A DNA stretch of 11,205 bases from Physcousia sp015060555 (GTDB lineage: Bacteria; Bacteroidota; Bacteroidia; Bacteroidales; Bacteroidaceae), in the NCBI GenBank assembly GCA_015060555.1, contig SUYG01000039.1, positions 1-11,205 of the forward strand. Direction: 5' to 3'. Position 1 is the stretch's first letter, and each line of letters begins with the position of its first letter. The translations under genes and the position numbers were made by a program. The notes under the pieces are model-generated. The model worked only from the letters and a program-made list of their open reading frames with translations. It was not told the origin of the DNA and ran no database searches. Below, in pieces: positions 1 through 7,082 of the stretch.

Positions 1-271
1 ACAGGCGAAGTGAGGTCGTTTCCATATGCGAGGGGAGCGCCATCACCCTGTCACGACGTGTTCCTTCATAACGGAAATGACGGTCTGCAGCTCCATCACG
101 TTTGATGATATCGAGACGATATACCAGTTGACGCACATCATTAGGATAATCATCTTTATATGTGAGAAGGAATTTCTCAAATTCGGAGTATTCTTCTCCT
201 TCGAAATGAGGGGAATAGAGGCTCACTTGCTCACCATCTTCCAATAACTCTATAAGCAGATTCCTATTCAT
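1..271 (-). CDS. Partial small hypothetical protein, possibly RelE/HigB-like toxin family
   Basis: The gene starts at an ATG at 271-269 and runs off the left edge, leaving 90 codons without a stop. The product begins MNRNLLIELLEDGEQ and is soluble, charged, and has no signal peptide or membrane segment. Its later part (RYEGTRRDRVMALP, then TTSLRL) has the basic and aromatic spacing seen in small Gp49/HigB/RelE-like proteins. I recall similar small hypothetical proteins in Bacteroidales, but the C-terminal part that would settle it is missing. The start is supported by a good Bacteroidetes promoter about 20 bases upstream and an A-rich leader. Its lower G+C sets it apart from the operon to the right. 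If it is a toxin, an HTH antitoxin gene should follow beyond the left edge. That the gene is real is fairly secure; the toxin assignment is a guess. Confidence 0.6.
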   Translation of the reverse strand, partial: MNRNLLIELLEDGEQVSLYSPHFEGEEYSEFEKFLLTYKDDYPNDVRQLVYRLDIIKRDGAADRHFRYEGTRRDRVMALPSHMETTSLRL

Positions 272-291
272 GATATTGTTGTTTTTCGCCG

Positions 292-322
292 CAAAGATAA
301 ACATATAAGTTGATACAGACAA
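292..322 (-). promoter_or_regulatory. Bacteroidetes-type promoter for the left-edge gene
   Basis: On the minus strand a TTG (322-320) stands 20 bases upstream of TATCTTTG (299-292). This fits the Bacteroidetes sigma-ABfr consensus, a -33 TTTG/TTG and a -7 TAnnTTTG about 19-21 bases apart. Transcription would begin near 285, giving a short A-rich leader before the ATG at 271. The surrounding sequence is strongly A+T-rich, as expected for a promoter region. Confidence 0.7.
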
Positions 323-377
323 TTTTTTATAGATTAAATTTACTTTTATGCTTATTTTATATTACACTCTCCAAGCG

Positions 378-417
378 TACCCTCTATAGTGTCTGCGCGT
401 AGTCTCTATAGAGGGTA
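378..417. repeat. Perfect 12-bp inverted repeat, 16-base loop
   Basis: TACCCTCTATAG (378-389) and CTATAGAGGGTA (406-417) are exact reverse complements around a 16-base spacer. Each arm contains the palindrome CTATAG, and the right arm sits in a longer one, CTCTATAGAG (404-413). No T tract follows on either strand, so it is not a classical terminator. It lies between the end of the small frame at 439 and the promoter at 292-322. It could be an operator-like protein-binding site, an RNA hairpin between transcripts, or part of a mobile sequence. Confidence 0.55.
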
Positions 418-509
418 AGGCGAGGGAGTAGTAGTGTCTTACAGAATGTCATCGTACATGTCATCTACGCTGCTATACACCTTGTCGCCCCCCATGAAAG
501 TTTTGGGGA

Positions 510-589
510 GAAAATTCCTCATTCCCTCAAACTTATTGGATATCAGGTCATAGGGGCTGAGAGAAAGCTGAGGGAATGAGGGAATTTTC
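510..589. repeat. Near-perfect 20-bp inverted repeat, 39-base loop
   Basis: The left arm GAAAATTCCTCATTCCCTCA (510-529) is the reverse complement of 569-589 except for one extra G in the right arm. The 39-base spacer has no obvious inner symmetry. No T tract follows either arm, so this is not a standard intrinsic terminator, although it lies directly downstream of one on the minus strand. It could be a long RNA hairpin protecting the 3' end of the operon transcript or a small dispersed palindromic element. It overlaps the protein-like frame at 439-636. Confidence 0.5.
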
Positions 590-594
590 GACAG

Positions 595-629
595 AAAAAA
601 GTTGGTGGAGAGACTCGTGTTCCTCCACC
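595..629 (-). terminator. Probable intrinsic terminator of the operon
   Basis: On the minus strand GGTGGAG (629-623) pairs with CTCCACC (610-604) around a 12-base loop, followed after three bases by six T residues (600-595). It lies about 50 bases past the stop codon of the last operon gene, in the right orientation to end that transcript. The 7-bp stem is short for an intrinsic terminator, but it is G+C-rich and perfectly paired. Confidence 0.6.
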
Positions 630-678
630 TGCGGACTCATAAGGGATCACCTCCCAGAGTGATTATCATACTTGTTGG

Positions 679-1806
679 TTACAGATCCCAAGCGTCGCGC
701 CAGCGGATGACGGGCTTGCCGTCCTCGAACTCGATGGGGAGCCAGATGTAGCGGGCATCGCTGGGACGACGGGGACGCCAGATGTCTGCCATGAAAATCC
801 ATTGGCTATCGACCGACGAGAGGCGGGAGTCGAGAGGCAGGATGTAGGTGCTCTGACCACCGAAGGTGAGCTCTGCCCTGGGGCCGCGACAAGGATTGGG
901 GTGCTGCGTCCAGGGTCCCCAGATGGTGGGAGCCGAGAACATGCGGGCTTCGTTGGGGGCCCAGCCGGTGCAGCCGGAGGTAATCATCCAGTAGGTGCCG
1001 TCGTGCTTGAAGATGGCCGGTGCCTCGTTATGTCCTGCCGGAGCCATGAGGATGTAGCGCCCCGTGTGATGCAGGTAGTCTGCGGTGAGCTCAGCGATGT
1101 GCAGCGACAGGTTCTCCTCCGACGAGAAGATGTGGTAGGCTTTGCCGTCGTCATCGACGAAGAGCGTCATATCGCGCGACATCTGGCCCCTGCGGAAGTC
1201 ACGCTTCACGTAGAGCCCCTTGGCAACAGCCTCCTCCCACGCCGGTGTCCAGTCCTGGTAGTGGGCAGGATCGAGTGTGTCGGCGACAGCGATGTCCTGC
1301 TCGCTGAAGTTCATGGGCCAGGTGCCGGCGTCGGCACGCTGGGAGTAAAGGAATTTGTAGGGTCCCTCAGGACGGTTGGCCACAGCCACCCCGTAGCGGG
1401 CAGCGTTGTAGCCACGTCCTTTCAATTCCAGGTGGAACCACATGCAGAACTTCCTGGTCACAGGATTGTAGATGACCTTGGGGCGTTCCAGGATGCAGCC
1501 GCGCTCGATGTCGTGGCCGCGTTCGTCGGTGACGCTGAGCGCCACGCCGCAGTTGCGCCAGTTGACAAGGTCCTTGGAGGCGTAGCATGTGACACCCACC
1601 AGCGCATCGCTGGTGTGGTCGGACTTGTGCTCGCCGAACCAATAGTAGGTGTCGCCGTATTTCATGACGCCGCCGCCATGGGCGTTGATGTGCTGGCCTT
1701 GGTCATCAGGCCACAGCTCACCGCTGCGAATGGTGAGCGACTGCTGCGCTGCCGCATTGATGGAGAAGAGCAGGGCAATCAGGAAGAGGAGATGCCGGTT
1801 ATTCAT
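679..1806 (-). CDS. GH43 glycoside hydrolase, GH43_24-like exo-beta-1,3-galactanase, probably periplasmic
   Basis: A 375-residue enzyme predicted to release galactose from beta-1,3-galactan chains such as the backbone of type II arabinogalactan. A signal peptide (hydrophobic residues 5-18, cleavage near AAAQQ at 18-22) is followed by a single five-bladed-propeller domain filling the protein. Motifs match the galactanase branch: NAHGGGVM (41-48, near-axis His43), LERPKVIYN (Glu107), SRDMTLFVDDDG (210-221), NEAPAIFK (Glu261, likely acid), TSGCTGWAPNEA (276-287), FGGQSTYILP (Gln318) and MADIW (339-343). Gln318 stands where GH43_24 enzymes carry a glutamine instead of the usual Asp base. An extra stretch at about 155-208 is absent from the other GH43 here. 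There is no sorting tail, so it probably stays in the periplasm. The ATG overlaps the preceding stop as ATGAATAA, which suggests coupled translation. Other GH43 subfamilies are possible but fit less well. Confidence 0.88.
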   Translation of the reverse strand: MNNRHLLFLIALLFSINAAAQQSLTIRSGELWPDDQGQHINAHGGGVMKYGDTYYWFGEHKSDHTSDALVGVTCYASKDLVNWRNCGVALSVTDERGHDIERGCILERPKVIYNPVTRKFCMWFHLELKGRGYNAARYGVAVANRPEGPYKFLYSQRADAGTWPMNFSEQDIAVADTLDPAHYQDWTPAWEEAVAKGLYVKRDFRRGQMSRDMTLFVDDDGKAYHIFSSEENLSLHIAELTADYLHHTGRYILMAPAGHNEAPAIFKHDGTYWMITSGCTGWAPNEARMFSAPTIWGPWTQHPNPCRGPRAELTFGGQSTYILPLDSRLSSVDSQWIFMADIWRPRRPSDARYIWLPIEFEDGKPVIRWRDAWDL

Positions 1807-4800
1807 TGATGAGAATCTTTCTGATGACCTGCTTGCCTTCGCTTTCGATGATCATTACATAGGTACCCTTGCGAAGGTTCCGGCGCGAGGTGGAGATGAG
1901 GAGGCCGTTGAGGTCGTAGAAACGAACCTGAATGCGGCTGTCGTCGGCGATGCCGTTGATGGCGTCGCTGAGATTCTTGAAGAGGGCGATGTCACGCTTC
2001 AGGAGCTTGGCGGCACGGTTGATGACGTCCTGGTCGGTGCTCTCGAGGGCGGCAGCATTCTTCTCCAGTGAAGCCTTCAGCTCATCGAGGTCCTCCTGCA
2101 GATAAGGGAGTTTGCCGGCAAGGGCATCAGCGATGAGGTTGGTGGCCTCGTCCACGAGTGCCTGCAGCGCCGTGTAGTCATTGGCAACGCGCGATGACTG
2201 GAAGGTGGTGATGGCAGCGAGGAGACTGGCGGTCTCATCATTCACGGCGGCCTGGTTCACCTTGTTCTCATTGACGATGGTCTGTGCCTGAGTGACGGCA
2301 TTCTGCAGCGTCGTGAAGGCGCTTTCGGGGATTTTGCCAGGGCCGTCGCCACGGTCGCCCTGTGCATCGGTGAGCGCTTTCTGTGCGGCGGCAATCGCTG
2401 CCTTCAGGTCGGTGAGGTTGATGACCACGCGGGCAGCGTTGAAGGTGGCGGCAGCCTGTTTCAGGTCTGCGGTGGCGGCGTCAATCTCAGCCTGTGTCAA
2501 TTGGTCGTCAGCCTTGTTGTTGACAGCCTCAGCAGCAGTCAGCGCCTGCTTGTAGGCATTGATGGCGGCAGCCGGATACTGTCCGTTGCAGTCGCCTGCG
2601 ACAGCATCGTTGGTGGCTTTCGTGGCGGCCTGTATGGCGGCTGTCAGTTCGGTGTGGTTCATGTAGTCCTTGTCGTGTGCCTTGGCGCGTGCGGCATCGG
2701 TGTCAAGGAGGAGTTGTGCGGTGATACCGTCGAGCGTGGTCTGGTCCTTGGCTTTGCTGGCCGCAGAGCGGGCTGTGCTGACGACCTGGCGGAAGGCGGC
2801 GATGTCCTCCTCGAAGTATTCGCCCTGGAGGTAGCCTGCTTTCATCGAACTCAGCAAGGTGTTGGCGACGTCCATGGCATTATTGAAAGCCACACGGTCG
2901 AGGACGACGGTCACATAGGTATCTATAAACCAGTAGGCCATGGTGTTGCCACTTCCGCTCTTGTCGCTATAGACGAGCTGTCCGGTGGCGGTGTTGTCCG
3001 TGCCGGCGAACTTGGCATTCTCCACAAAGCGCAGACCCAGCCAACGGCCGTCGAGCTGCACGACTTCAACCTGCGCGGCAGCATCTTTCTCCGTCTGCCA
3101 TTGGGTGTTCCAGTCGCCAGAACGGGCGAGATAGGTGTCCAGCGCCACGGAGCGGATGTAATAGGTCATCGTAGCCTCGGCGACGGGTTCGAAGGTGAAG
3201 AGCTGCATCTCGGCAGCCCCCTCCTCAGCCAGCGCCGTGAGCGAAGCGTTGCCGCTCTCAGCAGCTGTCATCAGCGCACCGCCATAGTGAGCAATCGTGT
3301 AGGTGACGCCCTCGTCAAACGGGGGCAGGGGATTGAAGCTGGCGTTGAAGACGGCGATGGCATCAGAGAGTTTCTTGGCCTCCGCAGCACCCTGTTCGAA
3401 GGTCGTGACAGTCGCCAGCGCAGCCTCGGCGACACCGATAGCCCCATTCAGGGCATCCATCGCCGTCTGGGGTACTTCATAATAGGCGCTGCCGACAGGG
3501 GTGTTGGCAGCCAGCTCCTTTGCCTGAGCGATGACTTTTGTCAGCGCTGCCGTAGGCGTGAATTCCTCGATGTCCCAACGTGAGTTGGCGGCACTGGAGG
3601 ACTTGTCGCAATACATCAAAGAGCCGTCGGCGGTGGCATCGCTGCCCAGATAGCCCTTGCCGGAAGCGTTCTGCAGGGTGTAGGTGCCGTCGCTATGGCG
3701 CTCGATGATCCACTGAGCCAGGAGGTCGCTGTCCTCGTCCGCCCAGTTGGTGTTCCAATTGCTGCTGCCGCTCTTGGCCAGGAACTTCGCGGCCCCGATG
3801 TTCTTCAGGGAGAAATTACCCGTGGCTGCCACCTGGGCGAAGGTGAACTGCTGCGTGGCATCCGCAGAGGGAGTGCTCACGGTGGCGAGTTCCTGGTCCG
3901 TGGTGTAGGACAGTCGGTTGCCGCCGGCGTGCTGGGTGATGACAAACTTCGAGGCGGGGTCAGGCAGGACGTAGCGGTTGGCCGCGAAAGCATCCATCGC
4001 AGCCTGCAAGGTGGTGGCAGCAGCCTTGTAGCCCGAGGTGACGGCCTGCGCTGCGGCGACAGCAGCAGCATAGGTGTCGTAGGCATCGCGAGAAGTCATG
4101 AAGAGGTCGGTGCCGACGGTGGCGGTGCTAACATCGGACAAGACCTTCTCGGCCTTCGCCAACAGCTGGAGGAAGTTGTACTCGTCATCACGCTGGTCCT
4201 TGGGGATGAACTCCTTGAGCGTCCAGCGGTAGCGGGCATCGGTGCCGTTCTTATTGCTATAGACGGTACTGCCGTCGTTGTTGCTGTCTGTGCCGAGGAC
4301 GCTGCCGCTGCCCATATTCTTCAGTTGGATGTAGGTGCCCTGATCCACGACCTGAAAGATGGCATTGGCAGCAGTGAGGTCGATGTTCTCTGCGGCCTTG
4401 GTGTCCCACGAGCCGCTGCGCTGTACGAAGGTGCCGTCGTCAGCCTGCAGGTTGAAACCGACAGCCGCAGCTTCGGCAGGAGCGGGCACGAAGGTGAACA
4501 CCTGACCGGCGTCATCCACATCCTCGCTGACCACCTTCACGGTGCCTCCCGTGGTGGTCATCAGGTAGCCGGAGTTGTGGACGATGTTGTATTTGGTTCC
4601 GACTTTGAAGGGGGCGTTGGCACTGGCCTTATAGGTGGCGATGGCGGCCTTCAGCGTGGTCGTGGCGTCGTTGATCTGCTGTTGTGTGGTAGCTGTCTGG
4701 AGGACGCCCACGGCAGTGGTGATGGCGTTCTGCAAGGTGGCACGCACCTCGCTGCTATACTGTCCGCGCTCATCGCCCTCCACGGTGTTGTCCAGCTGGT

Positions 4801-5437
4801 ACTTGCCATCGGCGATAGCGGTCTCAAGGGCTGCTGTGGCAAGCTCTTCGGACAGGGACAGTTCGCCGAGGAAGAAGGCATCCACGCTCGTCTGGTTCAT
4901 CCATCCGAGGTTGACAACGAGGAAAGGCTGTTCGGCCTTGAAGACAATCTGCGTCTGCACCCACGTGTCGCCAGTGAAGCTGACCGAGCCAATCTGCGTG
5001 GTCGTAGCCGTCTCGCTATCAGAGGCATAGATGCGGCTGTACTGCGTATTGGAGCTCATGCCGCTGCTGGGGCGGTTGGCCCACATCGAGAAGAGGTAGG
5101 TCTTGCCCACTTCGACGGCCCAGCCCGTCTTGATAGACTTGTTGGAACCACTGCCTGCGCTGCCCAGGGCACGGATGTAAGCGCCTCCGTCGGCACCACC
5201 CGTGGACTCAAGGGCGAAGTTCTCTTCCGCAAGGTCGTTGCCATCGCCTGCTTTCCAATGGGCAAAGCCGTCGTCGAAGGAGGGATTCTGGATCAGGTTC
5301 TGTCCGGAGACGACATAAACGCCGTCTTCTGTCGTGATTTTCTCGCCCATTTGCGGTAAGACGTTCTGGGCTGTCGTGTGCTGCGGCATGAAAAGTGCAA
5401 AGAGCACTGCCAGCAGGGAGAAGAGGTTGTGTTTCAT
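1799..5437 (-). CDS. Large secreted multi-domain protein: jelly roll, three beta-trefoils, FIVAR-like helical units, T9SS tail
   Basis: A 1212-residue protein with no recognisable catalytic domain, most likely a surface glycan-binding or scaffold protein. Residues 1-23 form a signal peptide (cleavage near TTAQ). Residues about 45-197 look like a CBM4/9-type jelly roll (LIQNPSFDDGFAHW). Three related beta-trefoils follow at about 276-410, 494-626 and 707-840. They share an (R/K)SG...W motif (RSGSWDTK, KSGSSNWNTNW, RSGDWNTQW) and a late GTD/GSD...YS/YCDK...W motif. Helical, Ala-rich, FIVAR-like units lie between them (198-272, 411-488, 627-702) and four more in a row run from about 843 to 1160. 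The last 50 residues (YDLNGLL, then RKGTYVMII, KQVIRKILI) form a type IX sorting tail. The start is an ATG 15 bases past the previous stop, after an A+T-rich leader with no strong Shine-Dalgarno. Its place between the hydrolases suggests it holds the same polysaccharide at the surface. The ligand is unknown. Confidence 0.88.
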   Translation of the reverse strand: MKHNLFSLLAVLFALFMPQHTTAQNVLPQMGEKITTEDGVYVVSGQNLIQNPSFDDGFAHWKAGDGNDLAEENFALESTGGADGGAYIRALGSAGSGSNKSIKTGWAVEVGKTYLFSMWANRPSSGMSSNTQYSRIYASDSETATTTQIGSVSFTGDTWVQTQIVFKAEQPFLVVNLGWMNQTSVDAFFLGELSLSEELATAALETAIADGKYQLDNTVEGDERGQYSSEVRATLQNAITTAVGVLQTATTQQQINDATTTLKAAIATYKASANAPFKVGTKYNIVHNSGYLMTTTGGTVKVVSEDVDDAGQVFTFVPAPAEAAAVGFNLQADDGTFVQRSGSWDTKAAENIDLTAANAIFQVVDQGTYIQLKNMGSGSVLGTDSNNDGSTVYSNKNGTDARYRWTLKEFIPKDQRDDEYNFLQLLAKAEKVLSDVSTATVGTDLFMTSRDAYDTYAAAVAAAQAVTSGYKAAATTLQAAMDAFAANRYVLPDPASKFVITQHAGGNRLSYTTDQELATVSTPSADATQQFTFAQVAATGNFSLKNIGAAKFLAKSGSSNWNTNWADEDSDLLAQWIIERHSDGTYTLQNASGKGYLGSDATADGSLMYCDKSSSAANSRWDIEEFTPTAALTKVIAQAKELAANTPVGSAYYEVPQTAMDALNGAIGVAEAALATVTTFEQGAAEAKKLSDAIAVFNASFNPLPPFDEGVTYTIAHYGGALMTAAESGNASLTALAEEGAAEMQLFTFEPVAEATMTYYIRSVALDTYLARSGDWNTQWQTEKDAAAQVEVVQLDGRWLGLRFVENAKFAGTDNTATGQLVYSDKSGSGNTMAYWFIDTYVTVVLDRVAFNNAMDVANTLLSSMKAGYLQGEYFEEDIAAFRQVVSTARSAASKAKDQTTLDGITAQLLLDTDAARAKAHDKDYMNHTELTAAIQAATKATNDAVAGDCNGQYPAAAINAYKQALTAAEAVNNKADDQLTQAEIDAATADLKQAAATFNAARVVINLTDLKAAIAAAQKALTDAQGDRGDGPGKIPESAFTTLQNAVTQAQTIVNENKVNQAAVNDETASLLAAITTFQSSRVANDYTALQALVDEATNLIADALAGKLPYLQEDLDELKASLEKNAAALESTDQDVINRAAKLLKRDIALFKNLSDAINGIADDSRIQVRFYDLNGLLISTSRRNLRKGTYVMIIESEGKQVIRKILINE

Positions 5438-5452
5438 ATTGTTAAGGATTTG

Positions 5453-7057
5453 TTAATAAGCAATGGATTCGCGGCGGCGCTCGTTAGCAGGCTGGAGGGC
5501 ACGATGGCGGGTGCTGTCAGCCTCGGGCTGGGCGAGAGCGGAGCCTGCATAGGCAGCAGGACGGGCATTGGCCTTGACGGCTTTCTCCAGTTGTCGTTGG
5601 GACGGCCGCACGGGCTGAAGCATGAATTCGGCTGCGTTGTAGCTGCGCAGCAGCAGGTCGTCGCTGTCAAGGGAGCGTTGCGGCAGGCGGAAGGGCTTGT
5701 GAGCCCGCCCGTCCTTATCAAAGTAACTGATGTACAGGCGCGTGTAGTTGCCGTCATCACGGCGTGAGGAGAAGAGAATCCAGCGGCCGTTGGAACTCCA
5801 GGCGTGGTAACTCTCGGATTCGGGAGAGTTGAGAGGCGCTGTGGCCTCTGCCTGTTCCCCACTCTCGGAGACGAGGCTGAGGATCTGCAAATCGGCACTC
5901 TTATGCCAGACGTGGAACTGACCGTAGTCTGCGAGTGTGAAGAGCAGGTAGTCGCCATCCGGAGAGATGCGAGGCACGCTGGCACTCTTGTCCAACGCTT
6001 CGGCATCGAAGACGAGGCGATGAGGGCCGAAACGGCGAGTCTGGAGGTCGAAGTCGCGGGCGTAGATATTGTAGTGCAACTTGTCGTAGTTGTTGTCGAG
6101 GTCGGCATCGATGTCTGCGGCACGGGGCGTGTAGTGTGCCGAGATATAGTAGAGCGTGCGGCCATCGGGGCTCCAAGTGGGGAACGACTCGAACTCCGAG
6201 GCTGTGCGGTCGATGTGCTGCACGGTGTTGGCCTCGACATCGTAGAGGATGAGGTCGCTGGCATAGTCGATGACCTCCACCTTCTGGGGATCGAGGGTGT
6301 GGAAGACCTGCCCCGTCTCGTTGACGGAGTAGGCAATGAGGTTCTGCGTGGGATGCCAGGCGGGATAGACGCCGGCGCTGAGAGTGGAGTCTGTCTTGAG
6401 GTTGACCTTTGCCACCTGGTCACCGCTGATGAAAAGGGTACCGCCCATGGCCTGACGAACATGGAACTGGCTCTGTTGCTGCTGGTTCCAGTTGCGTGGA
6501 AGGTGGCAGTTGATGCACTGACCCTGGTCGCTATCCTCGAAGCGCATGTTCTCGTAGATGACACGCTCGTTGAAGTTCTCGAGACAACGTTCGTTGATGG
6601 TCAGCTCTTCGTAGGTAACATAGGAGGGACGGATGAGACGGTAGGTGATGTAGGGATCTACAGGCTCTTCAGCAACAAGGAAATACTGCGTCGGCAGGTG
6701 TTGCCAGTTCCCATCAGTCTTCAAATAGATATCGCAAAAAAGGGTGTCACCCTTCGCTTGGGCGAGGAGCTCGTGCCAGACGTCCTCGTCAAAACAGACG
6801 TCAGTTCCGCCAACAACCACTTCCCCACCCTTTCGGGAATGCAGACGCGTCACGCAGTCGGTAGCCTCCTCGTTGATGCGGAAGTTCAACGGCGCGATAT
6901 TCGGCGGCAACGTGGCTCCGAAATTGTCAGGAGACACAGCAGGCTGCCGCGAAGCCTCTGCGTATGTGGTGGGAAGCGAGGGAGAACAGCTACACAGCAC
7001 CCCCGCCATCGTCAGCACAACGGCAATGAAACTAAATATGGGAACAGAACTTTTCAA
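5453..7057 (-). CDS. TolB-like (PD40 propeller) lipoprotein with a CxxCH haem-type motif
   Basis: A 534-residue envelope protein of a family I know from Bacteroidales genomes, function not established. It starts at TTG 7057. The next in-frame ATG is 16 codons on and would cut into the signal peptide, so TTG is preferred. A hydrophobic segment (about 7-21) ends in LCSC, and the second Cys (about 24) is the likely lipidation site. An N-terminal region (about 50-175) is followed by DQGQCINCHLPRNW near 178-191, a C-x-x-C-H motif that in c-type cytochromes binds haem. The rest, about 200-480, shows propeller repeats such as VYPAWHPTQNLIAYS, FPTWSPDGRTLYYIS and ISPDGDYLLFT. The final 45 residues are Ala/Arg-rich and look disordered. 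It lies 20 bases after the DUF6057-like gene, and the pair probably acts together. No catalytic activity can be assigned, and whether haem is bound is open. Confidence 0.85.
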   Translation of the reverse strand: MKSSVPIFSFIAVVLTMAGVLCSCSPSLPTTYAEASRQPAVSPDNFGATLPPNIAPLNFRINEEATDCVTRLHSRKGGEVVVGGTDVCFDEDVWHELLAQAKGDTLFCDIYLKTDGNWQHLPTQYFLVAEEPVDPYITYRLIRPSYVTYEELTINERCLENFNERVIYENMRFEDSDQGQCINCHLPRNWNQQQQSQFHVRQAMGGTLFISGDQVAKVNLKTDSTLSAGVYPAWHPTQNLIAYSVNETGQVFHTLDPQKVEVIDYASDLILYDVEANTVQHIDRTASEFESFPTWSPDGRTLYYISAHYTPRAADIDADLDNNYDKLHYNIYARDFDLQTRRFGPHRLVFDAEALDKSASVPRISPDGDYLLFTLADYGQFHVWHKSADLQILSLVSESGEQAEATAPLNSPESESYHAWSSNGRWILFSSRRDDGNYTRLYISYFDKDGRAHKPFRLPQRSLDSDDLLLRSYNAAEFMLQPVRPSQRQLEKAVKANARPAAYAGSALAQPEADSTRHRALQPANERRRESIAY

Positions 7058-7082
7058 TTCTTCAATCTTTCAATCTTTCAAT
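7051..7082. repeat. Four exact 8-bp tandem units at a gene junction
   Basis: On the minus strand 7082-7051 reads ATTGAAAG, ATTGAAAG, ATTGAAGA, ATTGAAAA, four contiguous 8-base units differing only in their last bases. The TGA stop of the DUF6057-like gene lies in the first unit and the TTG start of the lipoprotein gene in the fourth. The A/G-rich units may serve as the ribosome-binding region for the TTG. Adding or losing a unit would change the spacing between stop and start by 8 bases without altering either protein. Confidence 0.6.

Larger units (their letters stand above)
439..636 (-). pseudogene. Protein-like open frame without a clear start; possible gene remnant
   Basis: Read on the minus strand, one frame stays open from just after a TGA (639-637) to a TAA (441-439), 65 codons. 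Its end looks like real protein: from the ATG at 522 it reads MRNFLPKTFMGG and finishes VYSSVDDMYDDIL. The only in-frame starts are this ATG and a later one at about 495, giving 27- and 18-residue peptides. The upstream half of the frame passes through the operon terminator hairpin and the left half of the 510-589 inverted repeat, so it is unlikely to be expressed as a whole. The simplest reading is the surviving C-terminal end of a disrupted or transferred gene. A short genuine peptide or a chance frame are the alternatives. I do not recognise the family. Confidence 0.3.

Noticed and set aside
26..247. Plus-strand frame of 73 codons at the left edge
   Set aside because: The minus-strand frame over the same bases has a matching promoter, a sensible start and a protein-like sequence; the plus frame has none of these.
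510..589. The long inverted repeat as the operon terminator
   Set aside because: No T tract follows on either strand, and the short hairpin at 595-629 with six T residues comes first on the minus strand and fits better.
272..678. CRISPR array, tRNA or riboswitch in the gene-poor stretch
   Set aside because: The repeats are inverted rather than regularly spaced direct repeats, and no cloverleaf or known aptamer core was seen.
1799..5437. Hidden glycoside hydrolase within the 1212-aa protein
   Set aside because: All segments are explained by jelly-roll, trefoil, helical spacer and tail; no catalytic motif or region of enzyme size is left over.
5434..6564. Minus-strand 376-codon frame overlapping the lipoprotein gene
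   Set aside because: Its product is a low-complexity Ser/Thr/Arg/Pro-rich sequence typical of a shifted frame, while the accepted frame shows a lipobox, CxxCH and propeller repeats.
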